Origin: Bacillota bacterium
Lineage (GTDB): Bacteria; Bacillota; UBA4882; UBA10575
Assembly (NCBI GenBank): GCA_012735135.1
Contig: JAAYHY010000104.1
Location: forward strand, 1 to 64,000
Length of the DNA: 64,000 nt
Reading direction: 5' to 3'
The stretch's first letter is position 1. Every line of letters starts with the position of its first letter. The notes under the pieces were generated by a model. That model did not search any database. It was given only the letters and a program-made list of their open reading frames with translations, and was not told where the DNA came from. This document shows, in pieces, positions 56,883 through 64,000 of this stretch. Position numbers and translations under genes: made by a program.

Positions 56883-58085
56883 TTATCGCTTGTTATCTTC
56901 GATATACTTCGCCCATTTTTCCAAAGTCGGTTTGACCGGCTTACCTTCGATGACACATTCCCGGAAAGCTTCGTTCAATGCCTTTTCCACCGCGGAGTAG
57001 TAGACCAGGTTCGGCCGGGCTTCGGCGTGGGCCAGGGCTTCATTGATCGCGTCAAAGTACGGTTGTTGCCAGGCGGCTACTTTTCCGTAGGCATCGCTCC
57101 GCACCGCCGGCCAACCATTATGCGTCGTCAGGACCTCCTGAACTTCTTTGGAGATCAAGTATTTAGCCAGCTCAATCGCGAGCATTTTGTTGGGAGCGCC
57201 TTTCGGAATGCCGATTACTTCCCCGCCAAGGACGTGCGATTCTTTCACCGGACCACGCCAACCGTGGTAGGCTAAAACTTCTTTCTTGCCGCCATCCTTA
57301 ACAATGACATTCATCCCAAAAGGCCAGTTTTGGCCCAGATAAACCGATTCGGTGGCAATATGTTGGTTCATAAAGTTCCAATTGGCTGTCTTCGAGTCGG
57401 GGGAGAGATAAGGCCAGAGTTTTTGGAGGAACATGAAAGCTTCAAAACAGCCTTTATCATTCAACACCACCGGATCCCCGCCGGCGCTGCGGCAGAAATC
57501 AAAGAGATGGGCTGCGGTGCAAGACGAAAGGTCGGCTTTGATCGCCACCCGGCCGACGCCTTCTTTTTCATAGAAAAACTTCGCCACTTCGAAGAGTTGA
57601 TCCCAATTGGCCGGGGGCTCCAAACCATACTGGGCAAACTTGGCCGAATTGTAGAAAGCAATCTCCACATTGGGACGGTAAGGCAAAAAGTATAATTTTC
57701 CGTCAAATTCACCCACTTCCACCAGGGAAGGATAGACGGTGGCCGGGATCAGGGAACGAAAGGCGCTGAGATCTTCCACTAAATCTTTCTCCACCAAAGT
57801 AGCCAAACGCATATTATCCTGGGCAATCAGGTCAATATCCATCCGGTTGGCCCGGACCCGGGCTTCCAGAATTTTTTCGGTGTCCTGCGCTTCTGCTTGG
57901 TAGGCTTCGATTTTGACGTTATGCTCTTTTTCAAAAGCGGGGAAGACCAACTCCCGCATAACCTTCCATTCTTCTTCCGCCAGTCCCATAATCACCTTAA
58001 TACTTTTGGGCGCCGCCGCGGTCACAAGGGAAAAGACCAAACTGAGCAGCGCCAAACCGAACAGGAAGCGAAGGGTTCTTTTCAT
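56883..58085 (-). CDS. Sugar ABC importer binding protein, family 1
   Basis: 400 residues with signal peptide (LFGLALLSLVFSLVTAAA) and no lipobox Cys. The solute-binding family-1 features are KIEAYQAEAQDTEKILEARV, LIAQDNMRLATLVEKDLVEDLS, LYFLPYRPNVEIAFYN and GGEVIGIPKGAPNKMLAIELAKYL. It likely binds the disaccharide used by the GH65 enzyme. ATG at 58085 with AGGAGG nine bases upstream. Lack of a lipid anchor supports a periplasmic location in a diderm. Confidence 0.93.
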   Translation of the reverse strand: MKRTLRFLFGLALLSLVFSLVTAAAPKSIKVIMGLAEEEWKVMRELVFPAFEKEHNVKIEAYQAEAQDTEKILEARVRANRMDIDLIAQDNMRLATLVEKDLVEDLSAFRSLIPATVYPSLVEVGEFDGKLYFLPYRPNVEIAFYNSAKFAQYGLEPPANWDQLFEVAKFFYEKEGVGRVAIKADLSSCTAAHLFDFCRSAGGDPVVLNDKGCFEAFMFLQKLWPYLSPDSKTANWNFMNQHIATESVYLGQNWPFGMNVIVKDGGKKEVLAYHGWRGPVKESHVLGGEVIGIPKGAPNKMLAIELAKYLISKEVQEVLTTHNGWPAVRSDAYGKVAAWQQPYFDAINEALAHAEARPNLVYYSAVEKALNEAFRECVIEGKPVKPTLEKWAKYIEDNKR

Positions 58086-58162
58086 CAATCGGATCCTCCT
58101 CTATTATTTTTTGATCTTACTTACCCATAACCGGTAAAAACTTTTTTTCCGTGTCCACCTCC

Positions 58163-59038
58163 TCAATACTTTATAGCGCCGGAGAGATAATCATTTCGCA
58201 GGAAGTTTTGCAGAACAAAAGTAACCACCATAACCGGGATCGTTAAGAAAACTGCATAGGCGGCCGATTCAAACCAGTTTCCCCGGCGCACGTAATAATA
58301 GGTTTTGATCGGAAGGGTCGACTCGGCCAGACAAAGGTAAACAGCATAGGTGAATTCATTCCAAGACTCCAGCCAGCATAAGATACTGGCCGCCGCGATC
58401 CCGGTCAGGGAGAGCGGTAAAACCACCTTAGCCAAGGCCTGTACCTTATCACACCCGTCCACCATGGCTGATTGTTCCAGATCCTTGGGAATTGAATCAA
58501 AAGTTCCCGTTAAGATCCAGGCCATCAAGGGTAAAACCTTGATCAGATGGGCCAGGATCAAGCCCAAATTGGTGTCGACCAACCCCCAGCGGACAAAGGT
58601 AACCGAGATCGGCAGGGCGATTCCGACCTCGGGAAACATCCGGGTGGAAAAGATCGCGAGCAAGACGCCATATTTTATCTTCCGTGGCAAGCGGGAGATG
58701 ACATAAGCCCCCGGAGCGGCGATAATTATACCGGAAAGAGCGACAAAAGTGGCCACCACTATACTTTTCCAGAGAGGGACCCAGATGTGGCCGGCGGCCA
58801 AAACTTTGCGCCAATGGCTCCAAGTAAAATTCTTAATTAAAAAGGGCGGGTGTTGCGTGAGAATATCTTGGGGCGCGCTGACGGAGATCTTAATCAGGAG
58901 CAGAATCGGGGCCAGGATAAAGAAGATCGTCAGCGCAATAAAGAGGACCCGCATACTTCGGCTAAAGGCCCGGTAAAACTTTTTCCGATTCCTGGTTCTC
59001 TCCACCAAGGCAAGGTCCATCCGTTTCACTGTTTTCAT
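58163..59038 (-). CDS. Sugar ABC importer permease, MalG type
   Basis: 291 residues, six membrane helices (MRVLFIALTIFFILAPILLLI at the N-terminus). The EAA loop is LEQSAMVDGCDKVQALAKVVLPLSLTG. It overlaps the previous permease by four bases (ATGA). With the MalF-type partner it forms the membrane channel for the binding protein encoded next. No ATPase gene is present, so it must share an MsmK-type ATPase from elsewhere, as is common in Bacillota. Confidence 0.94.
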   Translation of the reverse strand: MKTVKRMDLALVERTRNRKKFYRAFSRSMRVLFIALTIFFILAPILLLIKISVSAPQDILTQHPPFLIKNFTWSHWRKVLAAGHIWVPLWKSIVVATFVALSGIIIAAPGAYVISRLPRKIKYGVLLAIFSTRMFPEVGIALPISVTFVRWGLVDTNLGLILAHLIKVLPLMAWILTGTFDSIPKDLEQSAMVDGCDKVQALAKVVLPLSLTGIAAASILCWLESWNEFTYAVYLCLAESTLPIKTYYYVRRGNWFESAAYAVFLTIPVMVVTFVLQNFLRNDYLSGAIKY

Positions 59039-59901
59039 TGGTCAACCTCCCTTGAACCAACCGTTAAAATATAACCGAAGACAAACAGGGCGATCACGAT
59101 TAACAAAATGGTGGAAGCCGCGCCGGAGGCGTGGATATTATTGTAATCAAAATATTCACTATAGGCATAGGTTCCAAGAAACATCGTGTTCCGCCCGGCA
59201 AGCACCATCGGTAATTCAAAGATACGGAAGGCGTCAATCGCCCGTAAGATCAGGGCGATGGTAAAGAAGGGTTTAATCAGAGGCAAAGTTATCCGGAAAA
59301 AATGTTGCGCCGGGGAAGCGCCGTCAATTGCCGAAGCTTCGTAAACATCGGCCGGAATACTCTCCAAACCGGAAAGGAGCAGAATGATCACCAGCGGCGT
59401 AACTTTCCACATATCGGCAACGGCAACCATAAATAGGGTCCGGAGGCCTCCCTGCGCCCAGTCAATAGGTAACTTAATCAAACCTAGCCGGTAGAGGAAT
59501 TCATTTAGGTATCCGTTCGAACTGAAAATGTATAACATAACTACCCCGGAGACAATCGTCGGGACCCCCATCGGAATCATGGTAATCGCCCGGAAAATGC
59601 CGCGGAACCTGCTTTTGGTGGTTAAAAGCAAGGCAACAACCATCCCGGTACTCATTTCCAACGCCAAACCGATGAACGTGACCAGAATGGTATTCTTCAA
59701 AGCATCACCAAACTTACGGTTACCCACAATCACCCGGTAGTTTTCCAGGGTTGGAAAGGCGCCGCTAACCGGATCCTGAAAGCTATAGAAGATACACTGT
59801 AAGACCGGATAAAGGGTAAAACCGAGGATAAAAAGGAGGAGCGGTAAGACCATCACCATCTCCAGTTTATGGTGTTTAAAAAGGTTTCTTAAGGTTGACA
59901 C
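59035..59901 (-). CDS. Sugar ABC importer permease, MalF type
   Basis: 288 residues, six helices (EMVMVLPLLLFILGFTLYPV first). The EAA loop is DVYEASAIDGASPAQHFFRI. GTG start with GGCGGTG upstream. First gene of the importer-phosphorylase operon, divergent from the response regulator gene across a 280-base gap. That regulator is the obvious candidate activator. Confidence 0.94.
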   Translation of the reverse strand: MSTLRNLFKHHKLEMVMVLPLLLFILGFTLYPVLQCIFYSFQDPVSGAFPTLENYRVIVGNRKFGDALKNTILVTFIGLALEMSTGMVVALLLTTKSRFRGIFRAITMIPMGVPTIVSGVVMLYIFSSNGYLNEFLYRLGLIKLPIDWAQGGLRTLFMVAVADMWKVTPLVIILLLSGLESIPADVYEASAIDGASPAQHFFRITLPLIKPFFTIALILRAIDAFRIFELPMVLAGRNTMFLGTYAYSEYFDYNNIHASGAASTILLIVIALFVFGYILTVGSREVDQ

Positions 59902-60183
59902 CTATTTCACCGCCTTAATTGGTCTTGCTTCCACCAACCCGATGGGGACTGGCAAGTAAATGGTAACAAACAAATAGGTTAAAATGGAGTGAATATCTTT
60001 TGACTTCTGTTGTATTCTTGACGAATTCACCGGGGCAAAATAACAACCCCGGCCGCCGGGTGGCGGAAAGGGTTAATTTCTTTTAATCTGTAGCAAATTT
60101 TTGCAATTATCCGGAACCGGTTGCCGCCCAGGAGTGGATCTTGTAAACTAAAAGGGAAACCAACCTCATAAAGGATGGCGCCC

Positions 60184-61812
60184 ATGTATCGAGTAATGTT
60201 AATCGATGATGAACCGATTATTTTGGAAAAATTACAAAATGTAATCGATTGGGAGAAAGAGAATTGCCGGATCGTGGCGGTGGCCGGCAACGGCGCCGAA
60301 GCCATGAAACTCTGCCGCGATTTGAAACCGCAGATTATCTTCTCCGATATTTACATGCCGCTCATGGACGGGCTGGAACTGGCGGAAGAGATTAAAAACC
60401 TCCTCCCCGAGAGCCTGGTCATCCTGATCAGCGGGTATAATGAATTCGCCTATGCCCAAAAAGCGATTGAAGCGGGAGTCTTTCGTTACCTCCTCAAACC
60501 AATCCGCGCCGGCGAACTCAGTAAAATCCTGGCGGAAGCCAAAAACTGTTTGACTGAACGCCGGCAGGCGGCGGAAGAAAAAATCCGTCTGCAGAACTTG
60601 ATCAAAAAAAATCTCCCGGGGTTACGGGAGAAATTCTTCGTTAAACTAATCAACGGCCAACTGGGTCCGGAAGACTTAAAGGAACAACTGGCTTTTTTGG
60701 AGATCAAACTTCAGGGGGAATGGTGGGGAATAATCCTCTTTCACCTTGACAACTATCCCCAACTGGCGCTGAAAAAGAAAGAAGCCGAACTCCAATTCTA
60801 CCAGTTCCATCTCCTGGAGTTAATTAAGAAACGGTATACCACCCCCTCCTTTTTATATCCCTTTATCCATAGACCCGCCGAAATCGTCCTGCTTTATGGT
60901 TTGACTGATCCCGGCGAAGAAAAGAAGTTATACGAAACCACCCTCTTTGTCCAGGACGAGATCCTGAAGACCGATGGCGTTTCCTTCTCCGCCGGTTTTG
61001 GCGGCCTCTATCCTGAACTGGTTTCCCTGGAACGTTCTTACCAGGAAGCCCTGCTCGCGTTGGAATTCAAGGTCTGGACCGGCGCCAACGCCCTCATTCC
61101 CTACAAAGATATTGAAAGTTCCAAATCTGGCCGGTTACTCCACCACCGGGAACAGGAAACCTTCTCCTCTCTCCTCCGGGAAGGCAACCGGGAGAAGATC
61201 CTTGGCTTTATACAGCAGATCTTCGCCACCCTCAAAACCGAAAATTACCTGCACATGCCGAAAAGTTATCTGCTGTTGACCGTTTTGGATCTGGTCAACC
61301 AGATCATCCGTTCCCTTCTTGAATTTAACGGCTCCTTAGAAGAAATTTACGGTCCGGCTTTTGATCCGGTCCGGGAGATCAACAGCTTCGAAACCTTGGA
61401 CCAACTCCAGACCTGGCTGGAAAAAATGGCCTGCCAAGCGTTGGCGTTTATCAACGACCATAAACAAAAGGTCGGCCGGAACTTTGTGGAGAAAGCCCGG
61501 GAATATATTGAGGAGAACTTCCGCGATCCCGACCTGAACCTGGAGAAAGTCGCTGACCAGGTTTATATCAGTTCTTGCTACCTGAGTCGTTTGTTCAAAG
61601 AAGTCACCGCCTATTCCTTCACCGAATACCTGAACCGGCGGCGGGTGAGCGAAGCGGAAAAACTCCTCCTCACCACGGGGGCGAAAATCTATGAAGTCGC
61701 CGAAGCGGTAGGGTTCCGTGATAGTCACTATTTCGGGATTGTCTTCAAAAAAATAACCGGACTGGCCCCCAGCGAATACCGGGACCAAATCCGGTCCAAT
61801 CCCTTTGCCTAA
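60184..61812 (+). CDS. YesN-type response regulator with AraC domain
   Basis: 542 residues from MYRVMLIDDEP (ATG at 60184 has AAAGG nine bases upstream; the ATG nine bases earlier overlaps the ribosome site). Receiver domain: phospho-Asp in IIFSDIYMPLMDGLEL and Lys of YLLKPIRAG. Long middle region (about 120-430), then two AraC helix-turn-helix motifs (LNLEKVADQVYISSCYLSRLF and KIYEVAEAVGFRDSHYFGIVF). Divergent from the sugar importer and convergent with its partner kinase; the stop codons overlap, which is unusual for a cognate pair. Confidence 0.93.
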   Translation: MYRVMLIDDEPIILEKLQNVIDWEKENCRIVAVAGNGAEAMKLCRDLKPQIIFSDIYMPLMDGLELAEEIKNLLPESLVILISGYNEFAYAQKAIEAGVFRYLLKPIRAGELSKILAEAKNCLTERRQAAEEKIRLQNLIKKNLPGLREKFFVKLINGQLGPEDLKEQLAFLEIKLQGEWWGIILFHLDNYPQLALKKKEAELQFYQFHLLELIKKRYTTPSFLYPFIHRPAEIVLLYGLTDPGEEKKLYETTLFVQDEILKTDGVSFSAGFGGLYPELVSLERSYQEALLALEFKVWTGANALIPYKDIESSKSGRLLHHREQETFSSLLREGNREKILGFIQQIFATLKTENYLHMPKSYLLLTVLDLVNQIIRSLLEFNGSLEEIYGPAFDPVREINSFETLDQLQTWLEKMACQALAFINDHKQKVGRNFVEKAREYIEENFRDPDLNLEKVADQVYISSCYLSRLFKEVTAYSFTEYLNRRRVSEAEKLLLTTGAKIYEVAEAVGFRDSHYFGIVFKKITGLAPSEYRDQIRSNPFA

Positions 61813-63704
61813 AGCGTTTTCCCCTCCTCCGGCGCTTTGACGGGCAGCAATATATCGACCCGGGTGCCGGTCCCCTCCTTACTGCTGTAAGTTAACCCGT
61901 AGGCCGCTCCGAAGTATAATTTGATCCTGGAATTAATATTGACCACACTATACCCTTTACCTTCCGTCTCCGGATTCAATTGGGGTTCCGCCAACAAAAC
62001 CTGGAGCGCAGCCAGTTTTTCCGGACTCATCCCTACGCCGTCGTCGAGCACTGACAGCTTAACCAGGTCAGGACCGATCCGGCGCCCCAAGATGACAATG
62101 GCGCCCCGTCCGTCCAACTTCGGTTTGATCCCATGGTAAATGGCATTTTCAATCAGAGGCTGCAAGGTTATCTTGACAATCAGGTGCTTTTTGATCTCTT
62201 CATCAACATTGATCACATAATCCAACTTGTCTTGATAGCGGATCCTCTGCACACGCAGGTAATTTTCGGCATGTTCCAGCTCTTCGCCAATCTGGATTAT
62301 GTCGCGTCCCCCCGAGAGGGTCACCCGGAAGATCGTCGATAAGGACTCCAGCAGTTCCATCGCGATCTCCCGCCGGCCGGTCGCTACCATCCAGGAGATG
62401 GAATCCAGGGTGTTATACAGAAAATGCGGATTGATTTGGGCATGAAGCATCTTCAAAGCTATTTTCCGCTTAAAGATCTGTTCCTGGTAAATTTCCTCCA
62501 ATAAGCGGGCCAGATGCTCAATCATCCGGTTTAACTGTTGGGAAAGCTGCTCGATTTCGATACTTCCTGTTTCATGGACCCGTAGGCTTAAGTCTCCAGT
62601 CTCCACCTTTTGCATAAAAGCACAGATGTTCTTGATTGGCCGGGTAATCTTCCCGGCAGCCAGCACTGCCATGGCGGTAAAAGCGGCCAACACCAAAATG
62701 CCTCCGGTCAGAATGCGATTTCGCACCTTCCGGGCGGAAGCCTGAAATTCTTGACTGGCGATGACTCCCACTAACTTCCAGCGGTTGGGGGTGATCTCCT
62801 GAAAATGAATAAAACTGTTCCGCCCGTTAAACTTTCCTTCCATACTTCCTTCCGGGGCGGTTTCCAATTGCCGGAGGGAGGCGTCGTCCAGGGGAATCGG
62901 GCAGAGTATCAAATTTTTTTCCCCGGCGGCCAGAATCTGCAGCTTCCGGTCGATAATATACAGCCGCCCGGTCTTCCCGAGGACAATATCTTCGATCAGA
63001 TCGGAAAGCCGGGCCAGATTAATACTGGCCACCAGGTATCCGAGGCCCGTTTTGGTCTGAGGATCAGCGAGCCATTTCCCTACCACCAACTGGTTGAGTT
63101 CTTCCCGGAGGATCTCTTGGGGCAAATTCACCATCAGGCGGGCGCCTACTTGGTTATAGAAAATATCAGACCAGACTACTTTTCCTTGGGCTGACCGGAT
63201 CATCGCGAGGAGCTCGGGGGATAAGTAATGCTCGATCCCATAAACCGTGAAATGATCCCGCCGTCCAATGATCACGGTGGGCTTTTGCGGATCAGCGCCA
63301 TAGATGATCAAATCATCAATCAGGTTCTTCGTCAGCCGCCGGTTTCCGGTGCTGACTTGGTAGTTATTAAGGTTGATCGAATCCACCAACAGCTTGGCCA
63401 GACTGCGCTGGGAGACTTTTAGATCTTGTTTGCCCAACATTTGCAGCCTGTAATCGGCGGCGATAAAATTTAACGTGTTTTCCACCAGATTAAACTTGGT
63501 TTCGATCTCATCTTTGGTGCGTTTGAGGATCGAGGCCGTATAAAGTTTAAAGTTGGCCTTTAACTCGGTAATCGCCTGGATGTATGCGATTACTGAAACA
63601 AAGACCATCATCAACACCGCCGTGATTAAAAAAAAGATCGATAATTGCCGTTGAAAAGTTAACCGGTCAAAGACCGATCTTCCTTTCGCCAGGTTAATGA
63701 TCAC
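61809..63704 (-). CDS. YesM-type sensor histidine kinase
   Basis: 631 residues. Two membrane segments (LSIFFLITAVLMMVFVSVIAYI and ILTGGILVLAAFTAMAVLAAG) enclose a large extracytoplasmic Cache-like sensor. A HAMP domain (ITRPIKNICAFMQKVETG) is followed by the His block MLHAQINPHFLYNTLDSISWM and the ATPase domain (TLQPLIENAIYHGIKP, VLDDGVGMSPEKL, GYSVVNINSRIKLYFG). GTG start near GGGGGTGG. Paired by position with the convergent YesN regulator; likely senses an extracellular sugar or the binding-protein complex. Confidence 0.93.
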   Translation of the reverse strand: MIINLAKGRSVFDRLTFQRQLSIFFLITAVLMMVFVSVIAYIQAITELKANFKLYTASILKRTKDEIETKFNLVENTLNFIAADYRLQMLGKQDLKVSQRSLAKLLVDSINLNNYQVSTGNRRLTKNLIDDLIIYGADPQKPTVIIGRRDHFTVYGIEHYLSPELLAMIRSAQGKVVWSDIFYNQVGARLMVNLPQEILREELNQLVVGKWLADPQTKTGLGYLVASINLARLSDLIEDIVLGKTGRLYIIDRKLQILAAGEKNLILCPIPLDDASLRQLETAPEGSMEGKFNGRNSFIHFQEITPNRWKLVGVIASQEFQASARKVRNRILTGGILVLAAFTAMAVLAAGKITRPIKNICAFMQKVETGDLSLRVHETGSIEIEQLSQQLNRMIEHLARLLEEIYQEQIFKRKIALKMLHAQINPHFLYNTLDSISWMVATGRREIAMELLESLSTIFRVTLSGGRDIIQIGEELEHAENYLRVQRIRYQDKLDYVINVDEEIKKHLIVKITLQPLIENAIYHGIKPKLDGRGAIVILGRRIGPDLVKLSVLDDGVGMSPEKLAALQVLLAEPQLNPETEGKGYSVVNINSRIKLYFGAAYGLTYSSKEGTGTRVDILLPVKAPEEGKTL

Positions 63705-63725
63705 CCACCCCCTACGGCCCCGGCT

Positions 63726-64000
63726 TTACTCATCCTCATAATACTGCTTTATTTCCCGTTCGATATTGGCAATCGCTTCGGCAGGGTCAATTATTCCGGA
63801 GAGGGCTTGATGGAAATTAATCTGCATTGCTTCGGAAAGCGCTGGATAATAGGGGGAGACCGGCCGGGGTCTGGCCGCTAAAAAATTCGGCAACAACTCT
63901 TCATAATAGGGGTTGACCGCCAACACCTCTTCATCACGGTAGACCGCGATCCGGGTCGGCAGACGGCCCCCAACCATCGCATGAAACTTTTGGGCGTCAA
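63726..64000 (-). CDS. Sugar ABC binding protein, C-terminal part (5' end outside window)
   Basis: The visible 91 residues start DAQKFHAMVGGRLPTRIAVY and end HQALSGIIDPAEAIANIERE plus IKQYYEDE. This is the C-terminal helical part of an extracellular solute-binding family-1 protein (multi-sugar or cellobiose type). It precedes the histidine kinase on the same strand by about 22 bases, so this importer and the YesM kinase are probably one operon; the kinase may respond to this protein's ligand. Confidence 0.8.
   Translation of the reverse strand, partial: DAQKFHAMVGGRLPTRIAVYRDEEVLAVNPYYEELLPNFLAARPRPVSPYYPALSEAMQINFHQALSGIIDPAEAIANIEREIKQYYEDE

Noticed and set aside
1-64000. tRNA, rRNA, CRISPR arrays, transposases or phage genes
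   Set aside because: Looked for CCA-ended cloverleaf-like stretches, regularly spaced direct repeats, transposase DDE-type ORFs and phage structural genes, and saw none.

Overview
The window looks like a chromosomal segment of a carbohydrate-fermenting, probably diderm (double-membrane) Bacillota bacterium. Bacillota-type features are YesM/YesN two-component pairs, an HPr with both the His and the regulatory Ser site, a BglG/GlcT-type antiterminator with its RNA target, AGGAGG ribosome sites, and many TTG/GTG starts. Outer-membrane features are a C-terminal Omp85-like barrel and a chaperone/usher-like locus. A Limnochordia/Hydrogenisporia-like lineage would fit, but that placement is inference. 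No rRNA, tRNA, CRISPR array, prophage or insertion sequence was seen.

Layout. 1-5.8 kb: a cut-off DUF3006 gene, an orphan small gene, a YesMN-like sensor/regulator pair, a TPR-plus-Omp85-like protein and a LolA-like exported protein. 6-9 kb: a B12-dependent methionine synthase (MetH) without its own reactivation domain, preceded by an overlapping gene that supplies it. 9-22 kb: an aldo/keto reductase, a five-gene oligopeptide/oligosaccharide-type ABC importer with an unusually large binding protein and a permease with a long extracytoplasmic insertion, an ABC-2 exporter trio, an intracellular GH10 xylanase and a macrodomain protein. 22-29 kb: phosphoglucomutase and a ChvE/GguAB-like sugar importer. 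29-32 kb: an apparent cysteine-degradation unit (NSS transporter, RidA, L-cysteine desulfidase). 32-36 kb: a YesN regulator with a PocR-histidine kinase split by an in-frame amber codon, then a SIMPL protein. 36-40 kb: a VUT transporter, a cation/proton antiporter with a PII-like partner, and YjbQ.

40-47 kb is a GlcNAc/PTS region: EIIA, NagA, a conserved TIM-barrel-like protein, a scrambled EIICB permease remnant, a GlcT-like antiterminator with a damaged end, and EI plus HPr behind a readable promoter, RAT and terminator. 47.5-53.3 kb holds four exported proteins that read as two pilin-like subunits, a PapD-like chaperone and a 1022-residue usher-like barrel. This is the most striking locus, because chaperone-usher systems are not expected in Bacillota. 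53.4-64 kb: a DUF2164 gene, then a GH65 disaccharide phosphorylase with beta-phosphoglucomutase, a sugar ABC importer, another YesMN pair, and a second binding protein cut by the window edge.

Between genes there are two unexplained repeat families. Element A has two copies on opposite strands, with a 63-base near-identical core and an outer stem whose paired bases differ completely between copies, as expected of a structured RNA. Element B is an ~85-base hairpin repeat with three full and several decayed copies, often between a stop codon and the next ribosome site.
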